Source: Erinaceus europaeus
Taxonomy: Eukaryota; Chordata; Mammalia; Eulipotyphla; Erinaceidae
Assembly: GCF_950295315.1 (NCBI RefSeq)
Contig: NC_080164.1
Span: 107,965,587 to 108,029,586, forward strand
Length of the DNA: 64,000 nt
Direction of reading: 5' to 3'
Below are positions 1 to 9,870 of this stretch, piece after piece (the stretch's first letter is position 1; the number at the start of each line of letters is the position of its first letter). The translations under genes were made by a program, and so were the position numbers. The notes beneath the pieces were generated by a model. That model was given only the letters and a program-made list of their open reading frames with translations, was not told the origin of the DNA and ran no database searches.

Positions 1-733
1 TAAAGATAATAGACTTTGGGAGTCAGGTGGTAGCACAGCAGGTTAAGCACACGTGGCACAAAGTGCAAGGACCTGTTAAAATCCCAGTTCGAGCCCCCGG
101 CTCCCCACCTGTAGAGGAGTCACTTCACAGGTGGTAAAGCAGGTCTACAGGTGTCTCTCTGTCTCTTTTCCTCTCTATCTCCCCCTTCTCTCTTAATTTC
201 TCTCTGTCTCTATCCAATAACAAATAAAAGAAATTTTTTAAAAAGGTAATAGACTTTGTGGCGTTTTCCAAAATGGAGACCCCAAATCTCATCTGCTATA
301 TTCTTACCTTTAGGTTCCTAATTATTAAACAATTTGCTCTGCTTTATATCTCAATGCTTTTCAGCCAGCAGGCTGCAGATGCTACTATGATGCCAATCTG
401 ACTTCCCTGGATAGACGACCTCACCAATGTGTCCTAGAACCCGACTTCTCCAGAGCCCTAGGGAAGAGAAAGAGGCTGGGAATATGGATCAACCTGCCAA
501 CACCCATGTTCAACAGAGAAGTAATTACAAAAGCCAGATCTTCCACCTTCTGCACTCCATAATGATCCAGGGTCCATGCTCCCAGAGAGATTAAGAATGG
601 GAAAGCTTTCAAGAAAGGGGATGGTATACAGAACTCTGGTAGTGGGAATTGTGTGGAGTTGTACCCCTTCTTATCCTATGGTCTTGTTGATATTTTTTAT
701 TTTATAAATAAATTAAAAAAGAAAAGAAAAGAA
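1..733 (+). mobile_element. L1 3' UTR fragment, split by a SINE
   Basis: This is the terminal part of an L1 3' UTR in sense orientation. It runs in from outside the window and is interrupted by the SINE at 19-246. Landmarks shared with the full-length L1 at 45.6-53 kb are 'agaggctgggaatatggatc', 'cagaaaccttccacc'-like wording near 540, 'ctggtagtgggaattgtgtg' near 637 and an A-rich end near 720. The upstream part ('ccaaaatggagaccccaaat') marks the 3' UTR variant also seen at 26.7 and 31.0 kb. It has no coding capacity. Confidence 0.85.
19..246 (+). mobile_element. tRNA-derived SINE (type A/B) with target duplication
   Basis: A tRNA-like head has A-box-like 'tagcacagcaggttaa' and B-box-like 'agttcgagccc'. 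It is followed by the 'cccacctgtagaggagtcac' core, a pyrimidine-rich segment and an A-rich tail. The 12-base word taatagactttg at 7-18 is repeated at 247-258, a clean target-site duplication showing insertion into the L1 3' UTR. Confidence 0.9.
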
Positions 734-1037
734 ATCCACTGCTCACACAGAAATGTAAAAAGCACACTGGTCCTTGAAGACTTGGTATAAAAATGACAAC
801 AGACTATTTCACTAAGTTAGATATTGAATACCTCTTGGGCTCATACAATGTTTCATATTTGGCTTAATGAAATATAATATTTGAGTTTCGCTTGCTTTTT
901 TCTTCTTAATGAAAATGCTAAGGAATGTAAAAATCGCTTATGTGACTGGTATTAGATTTTTATCACAGGAAGCTGCTCTGGAGTTTTTATCACATTCGCC
1001 AAAGTATTTTGTGGCAAGGAGGGGTTTTCAGGGCTGA
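734..1037. other. Unique AT-rich block
   Basis: I see no repeat, ORF or RNA signature in this block. It may simply be intergenic or intronic DNA. Confidence 0.5.
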
Positions 1038-1135
1038 CAAAATAGATCACTTGCCATGTGCACCACCCAAGTCTGAGTCCTCCCCACCCTGCATTAAGGA
1101 AGCTTTGGTACTGTGATTTCTCTAGCTCTCTCCCT
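1038..1135 (+). mobile_element. SINE type E remnant
   Basis: The words 'tgccatgtgcaccaccc' and 'aaggaagctttggtactgtg', followed by a CT-rich stretch, match the arrangement of the older SINEs at 15192 and 29245. The head is degraded. Confidence 0.5.
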
Positions 1136-1145
1136 CTGTGGAAAG

Positions 1146-1375
1146 GGGAGTGGAGGGGGGCCAGGGAAGGGAAAGCGCAAGGAAGAGAAAGGGCAGAGAA
1201 GGGAAGGAAGGGGAGGAAGAAAGAAAGGAAGAAAAAAAGAAAGAAAGGGAAAAAGAAAGAAGGAAGGAAGAGAAGGGATGAAGAAAGAAAGAAAAGAAGA
1301 GAAAGTAGGAAGGAGGGAGGAAAAGAGGAAAGCAGGAAAGAATGAAAAGGACAAAGGAAAGAAAGAAGGGCTTTC
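1146..1375. repeat. GGAA/GAAA polypurine tract
   Basis: About 230 bases are almost pure purine on the + strand, made of shifting GGAA, GAAA and GGGA units. Open frames across it (Lys/Arg/Glu-rich on one strand, Ser/Phe/Leu-rich on the other) are artefacts of the composition. Such tracts can form triplex DNA. Confidence 0.9.
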
Positions 1376-1499
1376 AACTGTGAGAACTAACTGGTAGGCC
1401 AGGGGGACTTAAATATGTGCTGAAATGTTGGGCATCTCACCCCAAAATCTAATAAAGAAACAAATGACAGCAGTGGCTGCTATTTATAATTACACTGGG

Positions 1500-1612
1500 C
1501 CCTCTCTGTCTGGAGTCACAAACCTCCTGGGGCTGAACTCAGGGGCTCAGGCTGGCAGAACACACTCTCTGACTACTGAGTCACCTCTCTGGCTTCTTTT
1601 TTTTTTTCCTTT
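1500..1612 (-). mobile_element. Old SINE remnant
   Basis: Read on the minus strand, a degraded tRNA-like head is suggested by 'gctgaactcaggggctcagg' and 'ctctgactactgagtcacct' next to a T-rich end. It is too decayed to assign to a type. Confidence 0.4.
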
Positions 1613-1784
1613 TTTAATGAAAAAAATGACACAAAGCAAAGTAAGAAGTTAATATTCAGTTGATTCTGTGGCAGTTGGCATAGTTTAGTTGCCTAAGCAT
1701 AGAGAGAAGCCTTAGCTCTGTCAGGCTGCTGAGCCTGTACAGTCCATTTCCTTGCTCATTCCCTAGACACTTTATCACAGCAGT

Positions 1785-2750
1785 TTATTTATTTATTTAG
1801 TGACTTAATATTGATTTACAAAATTATAAAATAATAAGTGTATAATTCTACACCATTCCTACCACCAGAGTTCCATGTCCCCATTCCATCCATTGGGAAC
1901 TGCAGTGGTACTTTCAAGGTCACAAATATGAGTTGACTATATATCTGTGTCTGTAGCTATCTATCTATATATTTTTTCTTTTCTTCTCTTGCCTCCAGGG
2001 TTATTGCTGGGGCTCAGTGTCAGCACTGTTAATCCACTTCTCTAGGAGGCCATTTTTTATTATTTTATTTTATTTTTATTTTTTATTTTATTTTACTTGA
2101 CAGGACAGAGAGAAATTGAGAGGGGAGGGAGATAGGAAAAGGTGGGAAAAAATAGACACCTGCAGACCTGCTTCTCTACTCATGAAGCAGTCCCTCTGCA
2201 GGTAGGGAATAGGGGCTTGAACCCAATCCTTGCCCATAGTGATATATGCACTTAACCAAGTGCACCACCAGTTGACCTCCTATATATATTTTTCTTTTTC
2301 TTTCCTTGCCCATTTTTATTCACTTCCTCTCTAAGTCACCTACATCTATTACTACTTCTGAATGTCCTTCCTTTTTCCTCTTCACTCTCAGATAAGAGAA
2401 ACAGTGCTTGACTTCCTTTGGTGTTTTCCAGATTCTCTTACTTTTCAGTGATGATCTAAAAACAAAGATTTCTGGTGACAGACACTGCTGACCCCACTGG
2501 AACTGGGGATCATAACTCTCTGGTCATCTTCCCCTAACATGTCTCTACCTGTGGGAGTATGGACCAAAATTCTTTATGGGGTGCAGAAGGTGAGAGGTCT
2601 GGCTTCTATAATTGTTTCTCCACAGCACATGAACATTGACAGGTGGATCCATAGACCCAGCCTGTTTTTAATCTTTCCCTAGTGGAGTATGGCTCTGGAG
2701 AGGTGAGGTTCTGGGACACATCATCAATGATTTGTTCACACCAAACTTGC
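1785..2750 (-). mobile_element. Old L1 3' UTR, split by a SINE
   Basis: The antisense L1 3' end starts with 'tataattctacaccattcct' and 'accaccagagttccatgtcc' and resumes after the SINE with 'ctggtcatcttcccctaaca', 'gtatggaccaaaattcttta' and 'ggggtgcagaaggtgagagg'. It is more diverged than the long-3'-UTR copies, so older. It fades out near 2750. Confidence 0.75.
1984..2280 (-). mobile_element. SINE (A/B type) with extra 3' module
   Basis: In reverse, the unit reads tRNA-like head, 'acctgcagagggactgcttc'-type core, T/A-rich linker, then the 3' module corresponding to 'gcctccagggttattgctgg' and 'ggctcagtgtcagcactgtt' near 1990. Similar 'ctatatat...ttctttt' words flank it and are probably the target duplication. 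Confidence 0.75.
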
Positions 2751-3130
2751 ATGGTAGGATATGGTGCAAAGGACCAGTGTTTAGCTGAGGTCTCTGGAAG
2801 GAAACATATAGGCTGCAGTATTTGTAAACACTCCTCCATTTTATTTAAGAGATTTGGGCATGGGGGATATGGGTAGCCCTAAGGTCTTGAACCCGAATGA
2901 CATCAAGGGTAGATGATACTTGCCCTCTGCTAGACAGCGTATAATCCTTACACTAGCTTCAAACTACTTTATAAGGTGAATGATGCCACCACTTACACAA
3001 AAGAAAATTGAGGTTGATGAGATTCCAGTATGTGACAGATCCACAGGCTACATAACCCTCTGAGGCTCCATTTTACACAGTTCATCTGAGTCTGGATCAG
3101 CCAAGTTTGACTAAAGACATCAAGAACTGC
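2751..3130. other. Unique block, possible MIR relic at 2945-3050
   Basis: This is mostly unique sequence. 'tataaggtgaatgatg' followed by 'gaaaattgaggttgatgag' resembles the conserved core of MIR, but the match is weak by eye. Confidence 0.3.
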
Positions 3131-3137
3131 AAGTAGA

Positions 3138-3341
3138 AGGCTGGGGAGACAGCATACTGGCTATGCAAAAAGACTTTCATGCCTGAGGCTCCTAGATCCC
3201 AGGTCCAAATCCCTCAAACCACCATAAGCCAGAGTGAAGCAATGTTTTGATATATCTCTCTCCTGTCTCTCTCTCTCTTTTCTCTCTCCATCCTCTCTCT
3301 TTCTTTTCTCTTATTAAAATAAACGAAAATTTTTTTAAGCT
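3138..3341 (+). mobile_element. SINE type C
   Basis: 'ggctggggagacagcatact' and 'aaaaagactttcatgcctga' are followed by 'caccataagccagagtgaag', a (CT)-rich segment and an A-rich tail. Confidence 0.8.
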
Positions 3342-3370
3342 ACAGGTAGTGTGTGGAGGTTTCTCTAGCA

Positions 3371-3413
3371 GGAAATGTGTTTGTGTGTGTGTGTACATGT
3401 GCGTGTGTGTATG
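3371..3413. repeat. (TG)n microsatellite
   Basis: Interrupted TG dinucleotide repeat (tgtttgtgtgtgtgtgtac, then gcgtgtgtgtatgg). Confidence 0.9.
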
Positions 3414-3596
3414 GCTGGGGGTAGAGGGAAGAGATGGTTGATTATTCATTTTGCAAATACAGCTTCAGTCTGCAGATGCTAAAATGCTTCTACTCCTTCT
3501 TCCATGAATAGAGGTCTGAGAACCATTCTTTAAGGTGGTAGAGGAGCTGCCTGAAGCTGGGATGCATAGACTAGTATGTATCCAGATGGTAGCCAA

Positions 3597-3676
3597 AGAA
3601 CTAGAACTAGAACTAGAACTAGAACTAGAACTAGAACTAGAACTAGAACTAGAACTAGAACTAGAACTAGAACTAG
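3597..3676. repeat. (AGAACT)n hexanucleotide array
   Basis: An uninterrupted hexamer array of about 13.3 copies over 80 bases, with no visible mismatch. On the minus strand it encodes a poly-serine run, an artefact. It abuts the head of the next SINE. Confidence 0.97.
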
Positions 3677-3888
3677 GTCCAGGCAGTGGTGCACCTAGTT
3701 GAGTGCACACATTTCAGTGCACAAGGACCCAGGTTCAAGCCTCTGGTCCCCACCTGCAGGGAGAAAGCTTCATAAGTACTGAAGCAATGTTTCAGGTATC
3801 TGCTATCTCTCTGCCTTTCTATCACACCGTTCTCTCCTGATTTCTGGCTGTCTCTATCCAATAAATTAAGTAAGATAATAAAAAGGGG
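3677..3888 (+). mobile_element. SINE type B
   Basis: The head 'gtccaggcagtggtgcacct' is followed by 'caaggacccaggttcaagcc', 'ccccacctgcagggagaaag' and a tail with 'ctggctgtctctatccaata' and aataaattaagtaag. It lies directly against the hexamer array. Confidence 0.9.
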
Positions 3889-4199
3889 TTATTGAGTGAC
3901 TTCGTAAAATGGTATGGTCTTTGACCCCACTCAGACACCAACTTTTCTGGTGAGTCCTAGGGGATCTGTCCTTTTTTTTTAAAACCCTAGTCTCCCTTAA
4001 GGAATTATCCAACTGTAATGTCCACTGACATACCCACCCTCAAGTTATTGTTCAACTGCTATGTTTACAGACCACTTCGCTGCTTACTGTGCTGATGCAG
4101 GAACTGTGCACTGCAGAGAGCAGCAAAGAATTTCTCAAAAAAAAAAAATGACACTTGTAAAAAGACTTTCTTAAGCTCACGTGAAAAGTAGTGACAATA
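3889..4199. other. Unique block
   Basis: Only a T-run near 3972 and an A-run near 4140 stand out. No coding or RNA signal is seen. Confidence 0.5.
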
Positions 4200-4270
4200 A
4201 AATCATGTTGCACCATGTTCAGCACTGAATTGGTGTTTAATAAATGGTAGTCCTGTAATTCATTCATTCT
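4200..4270 (+). mobile_element. Probable L2 3'-end relic
   Basis: 'gttcagcactgaattggtg' followed by 'tttaataaatggtag' and 'aattcattcattc' resembles the end of LINE2 ('gtgcctggcacatagtagg ... caataaat'). The match is short. Confidence 0.4.
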
Positions 4271-4299
4271 TTTTCTTTCATCCTTTCTTTTTTAAAAAA

Positions 4300-4431
4300 T
4301 GTATTTTTATCTTTTATAGTGATTTAATAATTGTTAACAATATTGTAAGATAACAGGACTACAATTCCACATAGTTCCCACCACCAGTGTTCTGTGTCAC
4401 CTCCCCTCCATTGGAAGCTTCCCTATTCTTT
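4300..4431 (-). mobile_element. Old L1 3' end
   Basis: 'taataattgttaacaatatt', 'ccacatagttcccaccacca' and 'cctccattggaagcttccct' are the antisense terminus of the older L1 lineage, also present at 13510. It is cut at about 4431 by the antisense arm of the foldback. Confidence 0.7.
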
Positions 4432-5020
4432 TATTTTTAAATTTTAATCTATTTATAAAAAGGAAACATTACCTAACCCATAGGATAAGAGGGGTACTAC
4501 TCCACACAATTCCCACCACCAGAATTCTGTATCCCATCCCTCCCCTGATAGCTATCCTATTCTTTATCCCTCTGGAAGTATGGGCCCAAGGTCATTGTGG
4601 GATGCAGAAGGTGGAAGGTCTGGCTTCTGTAGTTGCTTCCCCAATGAACATGGCCATTGGAAAGTCGATGCATACTCCCAGCCTGTCTTTCTCTTTCCCT
4701 AGTGGGGAAGGCCTCTAGGGAAGCAGAGCTCTAGGACACATTGGTGGGGTTGTCTGTCCAGGGAAGTCTGGTCAGAATTCTGCTAGCATCTGGAATCTGG
4801 TGGCTGAAAAGAGAGTTAACATACAAAGCCAAACAAATTGTTGCCCAATCATGGACCTAAAGGCTGGAATAGTACAGATGATGAATTGGGGTGTCCTCCA
4901 TTTTGTAGATAGCTTGTAGGCATATTTTAGTTATATTCCAAAGGGCCTATGGCTATACTAGTTTTTTTTTTCCCTGAGCCTGAAATATGATATGCAGGTG
5001 GATCCAAGTTATTGTCTGGG
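4432..5020 (-). mobile_element. L1 3' end, antisense arm of foldback
   Basis: This antisense L1 3' UTR begins at the element's 3' terminus ('atttataaaaaggaaacatt') and runs to 'gtccaagttattgtctggga'-type sequence near 5018. It pairs with 5312-5880. Both arms share variants absent from the other copies in this window, such as 'ggccattggaaagtcgatgc' near 4665 and its complement near 5655. Confidence 0.85.
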
Positions 5021-5885
5021 ACCTCCAAAGGGAGGCTGGACAACATACTCTATGCTACACCTGAGGAAGATGGGTCCTGATATTGGGGCAGCTTGGAACG
5101 TTCCTACTTATGACCACAGAATGTGAGCTCAGATCTACACGGATACAGAGGTCACATAGGCTCCTAAGCTGAATATGGACCCCAGAGCAGATCAAATCGA
5201 TGGGGTTTACAATCAACAATATTTATACACCTTTCCTATATTTGGGAGCTACTCTTTCCTGATCCAGCTTTCTGATCCTTTTTCCAGCCATAACATCATC
5301 TCCCTAGACAATAATTAGGATCCACCAGCATGTCAGATTTCAGGCTCGGGGGAAAAAAAAAAAACTAGTATAGGCACAGGGCCTTTGGAATATAACTAAA
5401 ATATGCCTACTAGCTATCTACAAAATGGAGGACCCTCCAACTCTTCATTTGCACTATTCCAGCCTTTAGGTCCATGACTGGGCAACAATTTGTTTGGCTT
5501 TGTATGTTAACTCTCTTTTCAGCCACCAGATTCCAGATGCTAGCAGAATGCTGACCAGACTTCCCTGGACAGACAACCCCACCAATGTGTCCTAGAGCTC
5601 TGCTTCCCTAGAGTCCTTCCCCACTAGGGAAAGAGAGAGACAGGCTGGGAGTATGCATCGACTTTCCAATGGCCATGTTCATTAGGGAAGCAACTACAGA
5701 AGCCAGACCTTCCACCTTCTGCATCCCACAATGACCTTGAGCCCATACTCCCAGAGGGATAAATAATAGGAAAGCTATCAGGGGAGGGATGGGATACAGA
5801 GTTCTGGTGGTGGGAATTGTGTGAAGTTATATGCCTCTTATCCTATGGTTTAGTCAATGTTTCTTTTTTATAAATAAAAAAGAAA
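5021..5885 (+). mobile_element. L1 3' UTR, sense arm of foldback
   Basis: This is a 5'-truncated sense copy. The first 290 bases ('ggaggctggacaacatactc', 'gacaacaat'-like, 'gatcagatcgatggggttta'-type) match the upstream 3' UTR also present at 30.2 and 37.5 kb. The last 570 bases are the inverted partner of 4432-5020. It ends in an A-rich tail at 5870-5912. Confidence 0.85.
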
Positions 5886-5912
5886 AAGAAAAAAGAAAAA
5901 AAAACTTGTGAG

Positions 5913-6680
5913 GGGATTGTTAGAAGCTAATATAGAAGAAAGTCATAGAAATTCGACCTATTGTATGTTCAGGCTGTGAAGTAAAAGCCTAATGGTTTGT
6001 ATGTGAGAAAAGAAGGAACTCTTCAGCCACTCCTGGCAGCACATTTGCCTTAACTTGTTTAAGAATGAATCGTCAGCGAACCATGTGGGTTTCTCTTCCC
6101 GGATTTCTTCATGACTAATGTCGATGAAATGGTGGCCCAAAGTTTGAAGGACTGGCAGGAAGAGGACCCACTGGGAAATCAGACTAGTCCTTAGCCTGAG
6201 CTCACTCTGCGGGTGAGAAGTCATGAGAGCCTGACTGAAAAGAAAACCAAATTAAAACCTCTATTCTATCCTAACCAGGCACAGAAAGGACACTAAAAAG
6301 GAAAAAGTTGATCAAAAGATTAACTGATTTCATAGGAAAAGATCTAAGAAAAATCTCATCCAAACATAGTATTTACCTAAGTGCATTGGTGTTTGCTCTA
6401 ACATTTTATTATCCAGTGTATGACTCAAAATCCATTTGCAGTCCTTAAAAAAATAACAGAAACATTTCATTACAAGATGGCATGGCTTTAAAAGTTTTTA
6501 CAGTTGCACTCAATAAACTACAAAGTGCCAGTCTTTGAAAGTTAGTACATTACTCTGAGTGTTTATCTTTCAAGTTCTAATCCTGAAAGATAAATAAACC
6601 ACTCATAGGCATGAAAGCTTAGTATTTAATTTCTAGAAGGGAGAAGAAGCATTAACTGCTCTAATACCTAAAGAAGCACT
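5913..6680. other. Unique block with a weak retroviral-like ORF on the minus strand
   Basis: The block is mostly unrecognised. On the minus strand, 6224-5958 is open for 88 codons and contains 'EEKPTWFADDSFL', which recalls the WFTDGS motif of retroviral RNase H with one altered residue. No other pol motif is visible nearby, so this is a guess. If it is viral, it is a short, decayed fragment. Confidence 0.25.
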
Positions 6681-6689
6681 TGTCTAGGG

Positions 6690-6710
6690 AGGGAGAGAGA
6701 GAGAGAGAGA
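6690..6710. repeat. (GA)n run
   Basis: Short GA dinucleotide run. Confidence 0.8.
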
Positions 6711-6960
6711 TTGAGTGCATAATATCAATCTAAAGCTTACTACGGGATCCTGGGAGGAGGGTCAAAATAAAACCAGAGACAAGAGTAAAACAATCAGCCA
6801 GTGAGAAAAGTCTAAGAGCAGATGCTGAAGCCCTGGTACATGTAACAGAACAAATGTGTCAGTGAGTAATGAAGTTCAAACGTTTTTGAAACCTCAAGGT
6901 TTTGAGGCTGGGTTTTGGAGGTGGTCTTTATAAGTTAGACTGAAGGAAGTTGTGTCTTAT
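6711..6960. other. Unique block
   Basis: No recognisable feature. Confidence 0.4.
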
Positions 6961-7095
6961 TTTGTTGCCACCAGGATTATCACTGGTGTTCAGTGCCTGT
7001 GTGAGTCTACCCTTCAGTGCAGTATTTTTCTTTTTTTTTTAGTCGAGAGTGAGTAATAGTTAGATAAAGACAGAGAGAGAGACAGACAGAGGAGA
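6961..7095 (-). mobile_element. SINE remnant with 3' module
   Basis: 'gttgccaccaggattatcac' plus 'tgttcagtgcctgtg' is the 3' module in reverse. It is followed by a T-run and the purine-rich 'gacagagagagagacagaca' part. The head is missing. Confidence 0.5.
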
Positions 7096-7539
7096 GATAA
7101 GTCATCTTGAGATTCAAGTTGAATTCTGATGTTCAAGTAAAGTCATTTATTCGTGGAGTCCAGTGGGTGGGTATAGGAAGATGTGATTTTTTTTTTTTTT
7201 ACCATGGGGTGGAAGCAAAACATCTGGCTCAAAAAGGTGAAGAAGTGGAATGTGTGAAGGAAATGTTATATGAAGAAAGTGATGGTGATAGGAAATATCT
7301 AAATTTTAGCTGCTGGGTATGTGTATAATATAATTGTGATGCTTTTGTAAGAAGGCCTCAATACAGGACAAAAAGACTGAAAATATATTAAAGGGTGAAG
7401 AATGTGTAGAAGGTCTGAGATAGTACAGGTGGTTAGTGCAGCCTGGCCTTCACTGGGTGAGCAAGTGATAACAAGTAGAGACAATGAAGGTCCAACTGAA
7501 CTTTTACTGAGAAGGCAGCTTTTGTGACCCTGGCTAGCT
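7096..7539. other. Unique block
   Basis: A T-run lies at 7187-7200. The open frame at 7107-7328 crosses it and shows no domain. Confidence 0.4.
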
Positions 7540-7905
7540 TCTGCCTTCCTAAAAGGTACCCCCTTCCCACCCCAGTGGTGTATCTTATGCTGAGGCTAAA
7601 TTTTCCCAGAGACAGCTATGCAGGAAGGATAACAGTAACTAAAGTAACCAAACCCTGAGCAATGGGTACAAGTCCCACCCCCTTAACCTTGCCGCCTCTG
7701 TGTAGTGACACTTTTTGCTATCAAGCCCTCACCTGTTATATAAGCTTGTACTTTCCCTTTGTTTGGTGCCAGAGTTATCAGAAAGATCTGAGCTTCTGCC
7801 CCATGCATAAACAAAAGGCTCCTTTCTCCCTCCACTCACCTCAGCTTCAGTTATCTTGGTTATTAATAGAATTCCTTGACAGCATTCTGGGGCATAGTAT
7901 CCAAA
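7540..7905 (+). mobile_element. Possible LTR-like segment
   Basis: A GC-richer region has a TATA-like 'gttatataagcttg' near 7735. About 65 bases further on is 'gcataaacaaaaggctcc' (a polyadenylation-like word near 7806), then a CT-rich stretch. The spacing resembles U3-R-U5 of a solo LTR, but I cannot place TG/CA ends or a target duplication. Confidence 0.3.
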
Positions 7906-8029
7906 CTTAATTTTTTTCGTGCCAATATATATAATCTCCTCTGCCTGGAAAGTGGGACGGACAAGAGAGAAGTGCACCATTTGCTGAGCTTCTCAATTTC
8001 CCCTCACATGAAAAGAGCTAAAGAGTGGA

Positions 8030-8225
8030 GACTGGGGGTGGGGGGAGGTCTTATCCAGTAGCACATTGATATGTGCAAAGACCTGGAGTCAATCCCAGCT
8101 GCCATATTCGAGGAAGCTTCATGAGTGGTGGTGGAGTCTGCAGTGCCTCTCTGTTATTCTCCCTTTCTCTCTCTCTCTCTCCCTCCACCCCCTTTCTCCT
8201 TTCTATCCAAAAGAAAAAGTGGCTG
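8030..8225 (+). mobile_element. SINE type E
   Basis: 'agacctggagtcaatcccag' (B-box-like) is followed by 'gaggaagcttcatgagtggt', a CT-rich run and 'ctatccaaaagaaaaagtgg'. The head is degraded. Confidence 0.6.
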
Positions 8226-8303
8226 CCAAAGTGGTAGAATGTTGACGAGAAGAGCTGAGGGAAAAAAGACTAGGAAGCCAAAAATAAATAATTTGAATAT
8301 AAG

Positions 8304-8424
8304 TTAATATTGTGTCCTTCAGGACAAAATTGATGAAACTGGAAGTGGTTACATTTAAAAAAGTAAATAAGGAGATGAAAAACAACCACTGGATGGTTTC
8401 ACTCATATGGAATGTAGAGAATCA
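8304..8424 (+). mobile_element. Old L1 ORF2 3'-end fragment
   Basis: 'ttgtgtccttcaggacaaaa', 'gatgaaactggaagtggtta' and 'ggtttcactcatatggaatg' match the end of ORF2 in the oldest L1 lineage here (compare 21718-21825). Confidence 0.75.
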
Positions 8425-8870
8425 AGTATTGGTTGGTGGCACATCTGGTTGAGCACAGATGTTACAGTGTTCAAGGATCCAGGTTCAAGCCCCTGGCCCC
8501 CACTTGCAGGGAGAAAGCTTTCCAAGTGGTGAAGCAGGACTGCAGGTGTCTCTCTCCTTCTATCTCCCTGTTTCTCTCAATTTCTCTATCTTTTATTATT
8601 TAAAAATATTTTATTATCTTTATTTATTGGATAGAAACAGTCAGAAATCAAAAGGGAAGGGGGTTTTAGAGAAGGGAGAGAAACAGAGAAACACCTGCCA
8701 CACTGCTTCACCACTTGCAAAGCTTTCCTCCTGCAGGTGGGGACTGGGGGCTCGAACCCGGGTCCTTGTGTATTGCGACATGTGCACTAACCAGGTGCAC
8801 CACCATCCTGCCCCAATTTCTGTCTTTCTATCTAGTAAATAAACAAAATAAATAAAGACAAATCAATCTT
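8425..8870 (+). mobile_element. SINE type B, interrupted by an inverted SINE B
   Basis: The sense head starts near 8428 ('ggttggtggcacatctggtt') and runs to 'caatttctctatctttt' at 8578. Its 3' end resumes at 8814 ('caatttctgtctttctatct') with an A-rich tail. The repeated caatttct word marks the target site of the inner SINE. Confidence 0.8.
8597..8813 (-). mobile_element. SINE type B nested in inverted orientation
   Basis: In reverse it is a complete SINE B: tail 'attttattatctttatttat', core 'cctcctgcaggtggggactg', B-box complement 'gggctcgaacccgggtcctt' and head complement 'accaggtgcaccaccatcct'. Confidence 0.85.
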
Positions 8871-9045
8871 TCTGCACAAAAGTGATGTTATTCACAAAAG
8901 GTATTAGGTCATGTGTAACGATTACACTGTGAAATGCTACACAGAATTCTTTTATACAATAATTTTCAGTTGAACGCCCTTGGGTTTTCCAGCCCTTTTG
9001 TCTCCTGACCCTCACTGATACATTCCTTTTTTTTTCTCATTTTTT
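8871..9045. other. Unique block
   Basis: No recognisable feature. Confidence 0.4.
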
Positions 9046-9336
9046 AAAGAAACTTTATTTAATTTATTTTTTTATTTTTCCCCTTTTGTTGCTCTTGTTA
9101 TCGTCATCATCATTATTATTGTTGTTGTTGTTGGATAAGACAGAGAGAAATGGAGAGAGGAGGGGAAGATAGAGAGGGGGAGAGAAAGACAGATACATAC
9201 AGACCTGTTTTACTGCCTGTGAAGCAACCACCCCTCTGCAGGTGGGGAGTCAGGGGCTGGAATCTGGATCCTGATGTTGGTCCTTGTGCTTTGCGCCACA
9301 TGCGCTTATCCCACTGCACTACCACCCAGCTCCCCC
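9046..9336 (-). mobile_element. SINE type A
   Basis: The antisense tail 'ccccttttgttgctcttgtt' has TTG repeats. The core is 'cccctctgcaggtggggagt' and the head complement 'tttgcgccacatgcgcttat'. Confidence 0.9.
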
Positions 9337-9713
9337 AAGTTTTCCCATTTTTTAACTTAGTCAAAGTGTGCCCCAAATATCTTAAATTCATTCATGTGAC
9401 TTCATCATTGTTTTAAATTTTTCCAAGATGTGCTCTAATCTTGAGTTGTGTTAACCTAAAAATCTTTATACTTGATAGGGTCCTTTCAAAAATAAGTATT
9501 TACTCTATGGCCATACTACTCTGAACACACCCAATCTCTTCAAAAATGAAAGTGTTCGCTGATACATTCTTGTTGATCACTTTATCAGCTCCTTGTGGCA
9601 TAAACAATGCCATGCACTCTTACATTTTTTTTTTCATTATAACCTGCACTTACTTATTGAGCACTCACTAGTCCCAAATTATACTGATAAAAGCAAGCTT
9701 AAAAGCAATTTCA
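9337..9713. other. Unique block around the 5S-like relic
   Basis: Apart from 9503-9541, nothing is recognised. Confidence 0.4.
9503..9541 (+). pseudogene. 5S rRNA 5'-end-like relic
   Basis: Thirty-nine bases, 'tctatggccatactactctg' then 'aacacacccaatctct', align without gaps to the start of vertebrate 5S rRNA (gtctacggccataccaccct...). I count eight differences, mostly C-to-T and G-to-A as expected from CpG decay. The similarity stops after position 39, so the internal promoter is absent. It is either a truncated pseudogene or the head of a very old 5S-derived SINE. Confidence 0.55.
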
Positions 9714-9870
9714 GGAGCTGGGAGATAGCTCACATGGTAGAGCACACACTACCATCTTCAAGAATGTGGGTTCAAAACCCCAGCCACAACAAAGGGAAGT
9801 TTCATGAACAGTGCAGCATGTTGTTCCTTTCTCTGTCTCTCACTCTCTATCTAAAAGAAAAACAAAAAGT
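9714..9870 (+). mobile_element. SINE type E-like
   Basis: 'ggagctgggagatagctcac' and 'aatgtgggttcaaaacccca' (B-box-like) are followed by 'aagggaagtttcatgaacag', a CT-rich run and 'ctctatctaaaagaaaaac'. Confidence 0.65.
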
